Source: Chitinophagaceae bacterium (GTDB lineage: Bacteria; Bacteroidota; Bacteroidia; Chitinophagales; Chitinophagaceae). From it: a stretch of DNA of 18,421 nucleotides. Of the stretch, positions 7,066 through 15,328 are shown in pieces. The stretch spans positions 1-18,421 of the forward strand of contig JACFNM010000038.1 in NCBI GenBank assembly GCA_019454915.1. The letters are read 5' to 3'. The notes beneath the pieces are model-generated. The model saw only the letters and a list, made by a program, of their open reading frames with translations, was not told where the DNA came from and did no database searches. Every line of letters starts with the position of its first letter. Position 1 is the first letter of the stretch. The translations under genes and the position numbers were made by a program.

Positions 7066-7839
7066 ATGAATGACAAAATGAATAATCCTGCCGAACGAAT
7101 TGAAGATTATTTGTCGGGTCAAATGTCTCCGGAGGAGAAGTTAGCGTTTGAAGCAGAACTGAAATCCAATGAAGATCTGTCAGAGCTTCTGCGAGTCTAT
7201 AACAAAATTGAAACGGACATGGTAAATGCAGAAAAATACAGGTCGCAGGAAGAGAGTCTGAAAGAAACACTTCAAACATTAGGAGAAAAATATTTTAAGA
7301 AGGGGACTCCGGTAGTTCGGATGAATAACCGGAGGCAATGGTTTAGAGTAGCCATGGCAGCAGCAGCAGTTTTGCTTTCGGTGGTTGCCCTTTATTTTAT
7401 ATTTTCATATAATCATAGCAGTCCGGCCCAACTGGCAGACCAATATGTGAAAAAGGAACTGTCACACCTAAGCCTCACCATGGATGGCGCTAAAGATAGT
7501 CTGCAACAGGGAATGGCCGCCTTTAACGATGGAGACTATGAAAGAGCCTTACAGATATTTGAAGAAGTATACCGTGTGCATCCCGAAAACAGCGATGCAC
7601 TCAGGTTTGCAGGCGTCACTTATATGGTAACAAAAAACTATGACATGGCAGTGGCTTGTTTCGATGAATTGTCGGTTAAGAAAGAATTATTTAGTAATCC
7701 GGGTTTGTTTCTGAAAGCGATTACTCTTTTCCAGCGGGATCAGCCGGGCGACAATGAAAAAGCAGAACAATTATTGAAACAGGTAGTAGACCAAAAATTA
7801 GAAGGCAGCAGGTTGGCTGCTGAATGGCTCGCGAATTAA
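7066..7839 (+). CDS. Probable anti-sigma factor with periplasmic TPR region
   Basis: A 257-residue protein with one membrane segment at about residues 96-114 ('MAAAAVLLSVVALYFIF'), preceded by basic residues ('NNRRQWFR'), so the N-terminus is predicted cytoplasmic. Residues about 10-45 ('IEDYLSGQMSPEEKLAFEAE' and following) match the short N-terminal helix pattern of many Bacteroidota anti-sigma factors. No zinc-binding His/Cys motif is visible. The part after the membrane segment, about 145-250, has TPR-like repeats ('GMAAFNDGDYERALQIFEEV', then 'GVTYMVTKNYDMAVACFDEL') and should face the periplasm. The start lies three bases after the sigma stop, so translation is probably coupled. I infer that it binds the neighbouring sigma factor and that the TPR region senses a partner. 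Sigma binding is not directly shown by the sequence. Confidence 0.78.
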   Translation: MNDKMNNPAERIEDYLSGQMSPEEKLAFEAELKSNEDLSELLRVYNKIETDMVNAEKYRSQEESLKETLQTLGEKYFKKGTPVVRMNNRRQWFRVAMAAAAVLLSVVALYFIFSYNHSSPAQLADQYVKKELSHLSLTMDGAKDSLQQGMAAFNDGDYERALQIFEEVYRVHPENSDALRFAGVTYMVTKNYDMAVACFDELSVKKELFSNPGLFLKAITLFQRDQPGDNEKAEQLLKQVVDQKLEGSRLAAEWLAN

Positions 7840-7953
7840 GAACGTTTTATTGTTACCCTTTTAATTCGAATAATCTCATTTCCGGCTTGTCCAACCTATA
7901 TCCTGTAGAAAGCGCTATTATTCACGTATTATACCAAACTAAATTGTTTTGAT

Positions 7954-9435
7954 ATGATGATTTCTATTTCCAGGAATACTCACGATTGGCTGGCTGTCTT
8001 TCTGCTTTTAATCATTATCTCGGGATGTAATTGTAACGCTGATCTGCCTAAAGACTGGACGAATTACGTCATCCGGTCTCCTTATGAAGGAGTAAAACCT
8101 GACCCTTATCAGCAGATGATAGTATGGTTAAAACCGGGCACAGCAAGAGCCGATTTTAACTCCTGGCTGCAGGATAACATTGTAAAAACAGAGAAGAATG
8201 AATTGAAAATAAGGTTTGTTTGTGGTAGTTGCGACTCATCGCTCTTCCTGATGGAGGGCAATGGTGTGGAATTATTTATGCAGGGCGAGGTAGCAAGAGG
8301 AGGCTCCGGCAGCAGAGCGAAACCCAAAGTGACGGGTGAAAGCGGCCCATTATATTACAGCACCAATTTACCGGTTAAATATCCCGTTATGGATCCGATC
8401 AGGGAGAGAATCCAGTTCCCAGCCCCTCCTGCTTATTCGGAGGGAGAAGTGAAAGTGGCGGTATTTGATACGGGTATTGATACCACGTTCATCCAGCCCG
8501 AATATTTATACCGGTCATCCGATCCCTCCTGTCTGTCGGGTGGCGATGTCGGCTGGGATTTTGCAGACGGCAATAGCAACTGGGCTGATAATAATCCCGG
8601 CAGGCATGGAACTACGGTTGCACGGTTAATCCTTAACGAAGTTGAAAATAATGGAAAAGGGCGTTTGTCTATTTTACCGGTGAAAGTCTTTGATGCGGAA
8701 GGAACAAGCGATTTATACAGTATCCTTTGTGGATTCGCCTATGCTCAAAACAGGAAGGTTGACATCATTAACGCAAGCTTTGGTTATTATGAACCTTTAC
8801 ATAAGTTTAATGAGGATGGGATAGAATCCGGTGAGCTGTCTGCCCCGGTTTTACTCAAAGCTTTCATTGAAGAATATCTTACCAAAAACAATATTCTGCT
8901 GGTAGCCGCAGCAGGAAATAAAGACGATAATATGACAGTGGAAGACGGATTTCCGACGGATACTTTGCAGTGGAGAAATCTCGACAGCGTCCACTTCTAT
9001 CCTGCGTCGTTATCGGCTGAGTTACCCAATGTGATTACGATTACAACCGTCTACAAAGACCTGGTCAGCCCTACTCAAAATTTTTCACCTCATGTGGTGG
9101 ATGCGGGTGTTCAGGCAGATGGTATAGACAATCAGGGACATTTTTATTTTTCCAATCCGTTGGACGCGGGCGCAGATCCCGTTGCGGGCTCCTCATTCGC
9201 CGCGCCCGTTGCCACCGGAAAAACAGTTTCCTGGTATTATTTGTATAAAGATTTGCTCGCATCGCCGATGAGCCTGAATACAAAAGATAGCATATTTCAG
9301 GTATTACAAACGAAGCCTGTCCCGGCCTTTTTGTTTAGATTATCGGGATTAGAGCATAAGGTGAAAGAAGGAAAAACCTTCGACCGGGAACGCAATGCGG
9401 GTGCAAGAAACCACCTGTCATCATCGAAGCGATGA
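7954..9435 (+). CDS. Subtilisin-like (S8) serine protease, lipoprotein
   Basis: A 493-residue exported peptidase. A hydrophobic N-terminus ends in a lipobox, 'IISGC', with Cys25 as the likely lipidated residue. Residues about 30-150 include 'QMIVWLKPGTARADF', reminiscent of an I9-type propeptide that would inhibit or fold the enzyme. The catalytic set is complete: D172 in 'VAVFDTGID', H218 in 'GRHGTTVA', oxyanion-hole N322 in 'AAAGN', and S414 in 'GSSFAAP'. It should therefore be active, anchored in the inner or outer membrane and facing the periplasm or outside. The gap to the anti-sigma gene is 114 bases and to the TPR-CHAT gene 22 bases. By context it may process a partner in the cluster, such as the TPR-CHAT protein or the anti-sigma factor (inference). 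The two ATGs at 7954 and 7957 cannot be told apart. Confidence 0.92.
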   Translation: MMISISRNTHDWLAVFLLLIIISGCNCNADLPKDWTNYVIRSPYEGVKPDPYQQMIVWLKPGTARADFNSWLQDNIVKTEKNELKIRFVCGSCDSSLFLMEGNGVELFMQGEVARGGSGSRAKPKVTGESGPLYYSTNLPVKYPVMDPIRERIQFPAPPAYSEGEVKVAVFDTGIDTTFIQPEYLYRSSDPSCLSGGDVGWDFADGNSNWADNNPGRHGTTVARLILNEVENNGKGRLSILPVKVFDAEGTSDLYSILCGFAYAQNRKVDIINASFGYYEPLHKFNEDGIESGELSAPVLLKAFIEEYLTKNNILLVAAAGNKDDNMTVEDGFPTDTLQWRNLDSVHFYPASLSAELPNVITITTVYKDLVSPTQNFSPHVVDAGVQADGIDNQGHFYFSNPLDAGADPVAGSSFAAPVATGKTVSWYYLYKDLLASPMSLNTKDSIFQVLQTKPVPAFLFRLSGLEHKVKEGKTFDRERNAGARNHLSSSKR

Positions 9436-9457
9436 CGTTGCTTAAAATCGGGAACAG

Positions 9458-12259
9458 ATGACTGTTGATTTCAATAGAAGTTTTAAAGGTGTTGTCTGGT
9501 TATTGTGTTTGCTTTTTTTCTGCGTAACGAAAGGGAAATCTCAGTGCAGACACGCACACGGCGTGATGAGTAAAATTATTTCTATTGAAAATAGTCAGAA
9601 TCCGCTTCCCGAAAAATTCCGGAAGATAAGTGAATTAAGAGATCAGTTCACGGATAGCCTGTGGTGTAAGGATTCCGCGTATGCGCGGTTGTTACACCGA
9701 ATGGCCACTTTGCAGTTTCAGTTGAATGATAGCCGTGCCACCGATGAAAGTATTGAGTGGATGCGTGAATCCCTTGCTATTAATACCTCCGGTATAAACG
9801 GAGCCTCTGCGCGTTATGCCCTAAACAGCTATTATAATCTCGGCGTCTTTTATCAATCAATCGGCTATTATAACAAGAGCCTTGCATATCTCGATAGCGT
9901 TATTTCCATCCAAAGAGCATTAGAAGCCCCGGCGACGCTTTCCGGATACAGCCGGATTTTAAAAGCGGATATTCTCTTTAGAAACGGAGACTACCAGCAA
10001 TGCATAGAGGAATGTATTCAGGGGCTGGCCGAGACAAATGTCTCAACCGACAAATCTGTAATCGCTCAATTCTTTAACCGGAGAGCGCAGTCTTATTACT
10101 ATTTAAACGACCGGGCAAATGCAGTTCCTGATACGGACTCAGCCGTTTATTACACAAAAAAATATCCGGATGATTTTGAACGGGCTACTGCGTTCATGTT
10201 AAAAGCAATGATAGCATCGGAGCAGGGCTTTAACGACAAGGCTGAACAACTATTTGATAATGCGATTGCCCTCCGAAAAAAGACCGGAGAGTACACACAG
10301 GTAGCAGATGATTATACCGATTGGGGGAATTTTTATTTTCTGAAGAAAAGGGATTATAAGAAAGCACAATATTGCTACGAGCAGACGATTGTGTATGCAA
10401 AAAAAACAGACGATGCGGAAAAAATAGCCAAGGGATATATTAACCTTGCTGAGCTTGCTTTCAGATCATCACCCGGAAATGCGTTCGCGGAAACAAAGGC
10501 ATATTATCAAAAAGGATTGTCTGAGTTTGGGCTTTCAGGAGAAGACCTGTTGGATTATTTGCCGTTAAGCAAATATGACGCAATTGGAGATATAGATTTG
10601 TTGCTGGTTATATTGAATAACAAAACAGAGTTATTGCTCAATCTCTATAAGTTGAACGGAGACGGACGCTATCTTGATGCCTGCCTGGCAACTGCCCGGC
10701 TAACAGATACTGTGATAGAACAATCCCGGCGGGAGCAAACAGGTGAGAGGAGCCGGTTGTACTGGCGCGGTAAGACCAGAATGTTCTTTGCTCATGCTTT
10801 AGAAGCCTGCTATCTGGCCAATGACATGCCCGGGGCATTTTACTTTATGGAAAAAAGCCGGGCAGTATTGCTGAGCGACAAATTGAAAGAGTTGGGCGCT
10901 TCCAGCCATCTGTCTCAGGAAGATAGTGATACTGAACAGAATTATAAAGCTGCGGTTGTTTACGAGCAACAAAAATTAGCAAAGATGGGCCCTCTGTCGG
11001 CAGAATACCGTCATCAGCAATTGAAATGGGTGGAGGCAAAGGAGTTGCTCAGAAACTATATCAAAACGCTTGAGCAAAAATATCCTCTGTATTATCAATA
11101 TAAATACGCAGACGATATTCCTGATCTCCGGAAATTTGAACTCGTGTTAGCAAAAAAGAAGGCCAGTTTTGTTCATTATTTTCTGCAGGACTCTTTGGGC
11201 TTTGCACTGGTGTCAACCGCAGGGGGGAGCAGGATGGTGAAATTGAAGACTGATAAATTGAAGGAAGATACCCTGGATGATTTCCTGGTCTGGTGTACAG
11301 ATAAACAACGACTAAACAATCATTTTGGATCTTTTGCAACAGCCTCGAACGAATTATTTGAAAATATTTTCGCACCATTGCAAATCGCTCCCGGAAGAGT
11401 TATCGTTTGCACCGACAATTTTCTGTTTCCTTTTGAAGCGCTCACGCGGGATGTCAAGGGGAAGGAATATCTTCTTTTTGACTATACGTTCAGCTATGTT
11501 TATTCAGCGGGCTTTTTGCTGAAGAAAATGAATAACCGGCGTGTCGGGAACGACTTTCTTGGTTTTGCTCCGGCATCTTTTAAGCAGGAGCTTAATATGC
11601 CGGAACTTACCTTTTCTGCCCGGTCTATGCAGTCCGTGGGTCGTTTCTACAAGCGACCCGAACTATTGACCGGTGCCCGTGCAAGCCGTAATAATTTTCT
11701 GACCAAAGTTCCTGAATACAGCGTGGTAAACGTGTTTTCTCACGCCTATGCAGACAGGACTAATTCGGAACCGGTATTGTATATGCAGGATTCTGTAATC
11801 CGGCTTTCTGAATTGCAGTTATTGAATCATCCGGCAACGCAGTTTATCATGTTGAGCGCCTGTTTTACCAATGTCGGCAGGAATGCAATAGGCGAAGGGG
11901 TTTACAGCCTGGCACGGGGCTTTTCTTCTGCCGGTATTCCGGCCGTCTCTGCCACTTTGTGGAGGGCTGATGAAAGCGCTGTCTATACCATTTCAAATAC
12001 GTTTCATTCCCTGATTTCCAAAGGATGGAATAAAGATGAAGCGCTGCGGAAGGCTAAGCTGGATTTTATTCAACAGGGTGAACATGAAAACTGGCTACCT
12101 TACTATTGGGCAAATATGGTGCTCATTGGTAGTCCGGATCCGGTAGAATTTCTTTCTTCAGGCAATAGCTATCCCATGTATATTGTTGCTGGGATAGCTA
12201 TTGGATTTTTTATTTTGTTCGCAATCCTTTGGCGGAGAAAACGTGAAAAGATTTCCTGA
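9458..12259 (+). CDS. Exported TPR-CHAT protease-like membrane protein
   Basis: A 933-residue protein. Residues 1-29 are a signal peptide (basic, then 'VVWLLCLLFFCV'). About 60-400 are helical TPR repeats, for example 'YNLGVFYQSIGYYNKSLAYL' and 'KKRDYKKAQYCYEQTIVYAK'. About 440-560 are long linker helices. About 560-895 form the CHAT domain, a caspase-like fold, with 'VIVCTDNFLFPFEAL' and the catalytic dyad H762 ('VFSHAYAD') and C802 ('LSACFT'). A C-terminal membrane helix at 907-925 is followed by a basic tail, 'RRKREK'. The predicted topology puts TPR and CHAT in the periplasm. CHAT peptidases usually cut specific partner proteins recognised through their TPRs. Spacing to the S8 protease is 22 bases, so the two are co-transcribed. 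Likely substrate and trigger are unknown; the membrane-bound anti-sigma factor is an obvious candidate (inference). Confidence 0.9.
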   Translation: MTVDFNRSFKGVVWLLCLLFFCVTKGKSQCRHAHGVMSKIISIENSQNPLPEKFRKISELRDQFTDSLWCKDSAYARLLHRMATLQFQLNDSRATDESIEWMRESLAINTSGINGASARYALNSYYNLGVFYQSIGYYNKSLAYLDSVISIQRALEAPATLSGYSRILKADILFRNGDYQQCIEECIQGLAETNVSTDKSVIAQFFNRRAQSYYYLNDRANAVPDTDSAVYYTKKYPDDFERATAFMLKAMIASEQGFNDKAEQLFDNAIALRKKTGEYTQVADDYTDWGNFYFLKKRDYKKAQYCYEQTIVYAKKTDDAEKIAKGYINLAELAFRSSPGNAFAETKAYYQKGLSEFGLSGEDLLDYLPLSKYDAIGDIDLLLVILNNKTELLLNLYKLNGDGRYLDACLATARLTDTVIEQSRREQTGERSRLYWRGKTRMFFAHALEACYLANDMPGAFYFMEKSRAVLLSDKLKELGASSHLSQEDSDTEQNYKAAVVYEQQKLAKMGPLSAEYRHQQLKWVEAKELLRNYIKTLEQKYPLYYQYKYADDIPDLRKFELVLAKKKASFVHYFLQDSLGFALVSTAGGSRMVKLKTDKLKEDTLDDFLVWCTDKQRLNNHFGSFATASNELFENIFAPLQIAPGRVIVCTDNFLFPFEALTRDVKGKEYLLFDYTFSYVYSAGFLLKKMNNRRVGNDFLGFAPASFKQELNMPELTFSARSMQSVGRFYKRPELLTGARASRNNFLTKVPEYSVVNVFSHAYADRTNSEPVLYMQDSVIRLSELQLLNHPATQFIMLSACFTNVGRNAIGEGVYSLARGFSSAGIPAVSATLWRADESAVYTISNTFHSLISKGWNKDEALRKAKLDFIQQGEHENWLPYYWANMVLIGSPDPVEFLSSGNSYPMYIVAGIAIGFFILFAILWRRKREKIS

Positions 12260-12279
12260 CAAAAGGAGGACGCATTGTC

Positions 12280-12993
12280 TTATTTCTTTACCGGAGGTTT
12301 AGTCGGTCGTACTTCTATTTTGCTGGGCAGAGTTCTTGGGTTCATTACCAGCAAGTCGTACACCAGTTCACCGATATCTTCCGGCTGTATTTTCCAGGCA
12401 TCCTCTTCAGAGGGTTGGTGGTTATTGAAATGGCTGGTCACGGAGCCGGGCATAATGGTAGACACCTTAACATCTTTTTGACGCAGGTCGAGCATTAAAG
12501 CCTGGGTGAACCCCACTATCGCAAATTTGCTGGCGTTGTAAGCAGTGCTGTTGGGTGAAAAATTGATACCAGCCAGGCTGGCAATCGTGATGATATAGCC
12601 TTTGGTTTTTTTTATGGCTTCCACCGCAGCTTTTACGCTATTGAATACACCGGTGACGTTTGTATCTATTACCTGGTGCCATTGTTCGTGTGTAAGCTCT
12701 TCAATGGGCGCAAAAACGCCGACACCGGCATTTGCCACCAGCACGTCCAATTGCCCCCATTTTTTTAGAATGTCGTCAACTGCCTTCTCTTCATCTGCGG
12801 CATTCCGCACATCAGATTGTAACGCTAATATATTTCCCGGGTCACCGGTAAGTTGTTTCGCCGCCTGCTGCGCCGCGTCCATCTTCCTGCTGCTGATGGC
12901 TACCCGATACCCTTTATTCAAAAGATATTGTGCAATGCCATAGCCGATACCTTTACTGCCTCCTGTGATATATACTACTTTCGATACTGACAT
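12280..12993 (-). CDS. Short-chain dehydrogenase/reductase
   Basis: A 237-residue classical SDR, an NAD(P)-dependent oxidoreductase of the cytoplasm. The nucleotide-binding motif is TGGSKGIG at residues 10-17, D61 is the conserved adenine-contact Asp, NAG is at 88-90, N111 lies in 'DTNVTG', and the catalytic residues are S139, Y152 and K156 ('YNASK'). The region after 'MPGSVTSHF' is typical of the family. R36 and K37 after the second strand suggest a preference for NADP (inference). The substrate cannot be predicted. It starts four bases after the stop of the upstream lipoprotein gene, so they form one operon, which is convergent with the TPR-CHAT gene. No terminator was recognised in the 20-base gap between them. 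Confidence 0.93.
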   Translation of the reverse strand: MSVSKVVYITGGSKGIGYGIAQYLLNKGYRVAISSRKMDAAQQAAKQLTGDPGNILALQSDVRNAADEEKAVDDILKKWGQLDVLVANAGVGVFAPIEELTHEQWHQVIDTNVTGVFNSVKAAVEAIKKTKGYIITIASLAGINFSPNSTAYNASKFAIVGFTQALMLDLRQKDVKVSTIMPGSVTSHFNNHQPSEEDAWKIQPEDIGELVYDLLVMNPRTLPSKIEVRPTKPPVKK

Positions 12994-12997
12994 GTTC

Positions 12998-13660
12998 TTA
13001 TTGGATCTTGTTAATTTTTCCGCAGGCTATCGGTAAAGTGATATGTGCGGGGATATCTGCAATAGATGCTACTGACTCGGGTAATTTTGTGTCTGCGGGC
13101 ACACCGTGTATATACAGCACTCTCTTATCTAAGTTGATACCGGCATTTCCAAACGCTTTGGCAAATGCTTCATCCAAATCCTTCACGGATACTTTCGCTT
13201 CATAATGATAAGAGCCGTCTTCGGCTGCCTTGGGATAGGTGTCGCTGCCCACTTCCATTTTTGCGGGTAATTCGTTAAAGGGCACCATGGTGGTTCCGGA
13301 TACCGGCTCTGTTTCAACTACGTCAATAATCCCGTCTCCGTTCTTGTCTTCCGCCATGGTGGCGCAGGCGGCTTCATTATCGTTGGTAAACCCGTGAAAG
13401 TGCTGCCAGTGCTCAATTCCTGCCGGTGCATTTTTTATATCTATGGTCACCGTCATGGTTTCTCCTTCAACGGCGAAACGTGCCGTACCGGTGGTAGCGC
13501 CGCCGGTAACGGATGTATTGAGCGCATCTATCTTTGCTTCGTAAATGGTTTTACTTTGTTCAGGTTGTGTCTTTGTTTCTTCTTCAGATGATTGTGTACC
13601 ATTACAGCCGATGGAGACGACTGCCAGGGCTGCTGCTACAGATAAATAATGAATTTTCAT
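12998..13660 (-). CDS. CHRD-like lipoprotein with EF-hand-type loop
   Basis: A 220-residue exported protein. The signal peptide ends in a lipobox, 'VVSIGC', with Cys19. A Ser/Glu/Thr/Gln-rich spacer follows. The beta-rich body has 'GTARFAVEGETMTVTIDI', then the His-rich segment 'IEHWQHFHGF' (H84, H87, H89), a 12-residue canonical EF-hand loop (D105, N107, D109, I111, D113, E116) and a later 'YIHG'. This pattern recalls CHRD-type domains, but I am not certain. C99 and C213 could form a disulfide. The histidines and the acidic loop suggest metal binding (inference). I chose the ATG at 13660; a TTG 21 bases upstream is less likely. The gene is co-transcribed with the downstream SDR. Confidence 0.75.
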   Translation of the reverse strand: MKIHYLSVAAALAVVSIGCNGTQSSEEETKTQPEQSKTIYEAKIDALNTSVTGGATTGTARFAVEGETMTVTIDIKNAPAGIEHWQHFHGFTNDNEAACATMAEDKNGDGIIDVVETEPVSGTTMVPFNELPAKMEVGSDTYPKAAEDGSYHYEAKVSVKDLDEAFAKAFGNAGINLDKRVLYIHGVPADTKLPESVASIADIPAHITLPIACGKINKIQ

Positions 13661-13709
13661 TTTAATTGTTTTATTATTCAATTGGTGCTCTGTGTTCCGG
13701 GGCGCCTCT

Positions 13710-13717
13710 CAAAGGTA
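13710..13717 (-). promoter_or_regulatory. -7 promoter box of the lipoprotein-SDR operon
   Basis: On the minus strand this reads TACCTTTG, an exact match to TAnnTTTG, 50 bases before the lipoprotein ATG. No TTG is seen at the expected -33 spacing. Confidence 0.5.
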
Positions 13718-13896
13718 TTAATTAAGATATATAAGTTGTTTATCATTTCGGGAAAGAAACAGCGGCAGGCGTTCGTTTTGGCACTTCTGACAAGCGTATA
13801 CTCATCAATAACGGTGAAGATTTTATCGGTTGAAGGTTAAATCTTATAGGCGGTGAAACCCTGTCATCTTTTTTATCGCTCAAAAGATTTTCCGGC

Positions 13897-15321
13897 TTAT
13901 TGCCATCCGCCGCCAAGCGCTTCATACAGATTCACGATAGAATTTAATTGCGCATAGCGCGCATTCACCAGGTTAAGCTGCGTTGCCAGTACACTTTGAC
14001 GGGCTGTCAATACTTCAAGATAATTAGCCAACCCGTTCACCAATAATTGTTCGGAATAATTCACGGCTTTGCTTAAAGCTTCGGTACGCTTTTCTTCCAG
14101 GGCGATGGCTTCGGTTTGGGTGTGATAATCAAACAGTGCATTCGAAACTTCATTTCCGGCGATAAGCAATGTTTTTTCATAAGATAGAAGCGCCTGCTCC
14201 TGGCGTATCTGCGCGACCTCGTAGGCCGTTTTTAATTGACGCTTGTAAAATATTGGTTGTAATAAATTGCCCGCGATATTCGCAAATAATGAATTCACAC
14301 TCAGCCAGTCTTTCAAATGGACACTCTGCAGCCCGCCGGATGCACTGATCATAAGTGAGGGATAAAAATTACTTTTAGCTACATTGGTTAGTTCAAAAGC
14401 ATTGATTAACCCGTATTCTGCCTGCATTACATCCGGACGATTGGCTAAAAGCAATGCCGGAACACCGGTCGTTAAATTCGTCTGAATGGTTTGAGCCGAT
14501 AACGCATTGCGTTCAACCGGATGAAACGGCTCATTTAGCAAAAGACAAAACGCATTTTCCAAAGTCCGTTGCTGCTGCTGCAAATTGAGCCGAATCAGTT
14601 GGGCATCATACACCTGGGCTTCCATTTGTTTAACGGCCACCTCGGTCACTTGTCCCGCAGCCTTGAGTGTTCGGGTGGTAACCAGGCTACTGTCGCGCGA
14701 TGCAATGCTGCGCTCCGCTATCTCTATTTGTTCGCTTAAAGCAGCCAACAGATAATAAGTGGATGCTACGCTTGCTACCAACCGGGTTTTTATGGCGCGG
14801 TGCGCTTCTATACTTTGAAAATAGGTAGCCGCGGTGGCGCGTTCCATACTGCGGATTTTTTTCCATATATCTGCTTCCCAGGAAAAATTCGCGCCGAGTT
14901 GAAACTGACCTATTGCCTTGTCGGATATTTGTCCTAAAGCGCTGTTTTGGGAATTCTTAGATAATCCATAGTTCAGCGATGCGTCTATGGTGGGATAATA
15001 AGCTGCCTTCGACTGTTTAACGTAGGCTTCTGCCGCCTCCACGCTTTGCAGGGCAATCCGGATATCCAGGTTGTTGTTCAAAGCCTGCTGAATATAACCT
15101 TGTAACAACGGATCCGTGAAAAGATTTCTCCAGGAGATATTCGCGAGCGAGGTACTATCCATAGCGATGGTCGCGCTGTCTGTCAGGAAGTCTGTTCTAT
15201 ATAGATTTTCAGTGTTCAGTTCGGGTCGCTGATATTCCTTCACTACATAACAGGAGCTTAGTACCAGAAGCCAGCTTACAGTGAAAACTACCTTTGTGTT
15301 TAATCTTTTAATTGTATTCAT
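13897..15321 (-). CDS. TolC/NodT-type outer-membrane efflux lipoprotein
   Basis: A 474-residue outer-membrane factor forming the exit duct of a tripartite efflux pump. The signal peptide ends in 'VLSSC' with Cys24 as lipidation site, followed by 'QRPEL', a NodT-family start. Two TolC-repeat halves are visible: 'YPTIDASLNYGLSKNS' with its long helix 'AYVKQSKAAY', and the second copy with 'NRPDVMQAEYGLINAF' and 'NFYPSLMISASGG'. The C-terminus 'LVNARYAQLNSIVNLYEALGGGW' is the classic ending. It starts seven bases after the stop of the RND gene and is surely in the same operon. No promoter of its own was seen. Drug substrate is unknown. Confidence 0.94.
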   Translation of the reverse strand: MNTIKRLNTKVVFTVSWLLVLSSCYVVKEYQRPELNTENLYRTDFLTDSATIAMDSTSLANISWRNLFTDPLLQGYIQQALNNNLDIRIALQSVEAAEAYVKQSKAAYYPTIDASLNYGLSKNSQNSALGQISDKAIGQFQLGANFSWEADIWKKIRSMERATAATYFQSIEAHRAIKTRLVASVASTYYLLAALSEQIEIAERSIASRDSSLVTTRTLKAAGQVTEVAVKQMEAQVYDAQLIRLNLQQQQRTLENAFCLLLNEPFHPVERNALSAQTIQTNLTTGVPALLLANRPDVMQAEYGLINAFELTNVAKSNFYPSLMISASGGLQSVHLKDWLSVNSLFANIAGNLLQPIFYKRQLKTAYEVAQIRQEQALLSYEKTLLIAGNEVSNALFDYHTQTEAIALEEKRTEALSKAVNYSEQLLVNGLANYLEVLTARQSVLATQLNLVNARYAQLNSIVNLYEALGGGWQ

Positions 15322-15328
15322 CTTTAGA

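Noticed and set aside
6487..12259. TPR-CHAT gene as part of a type III-E CRISPR (Craspase) locus
   Set aside because: No repeat array, no Cas7-11-like gene and no other cas gene is present, and the CHAT protein here has a signal peptide and membrane anchor.
13682..13896. Short frames between the lipoprotein gene and the outer-membrane factor gene
   Set aside because: They lack start signals, recognisable domains and sensible composition; the stretch looks like a promoter and 3' region.
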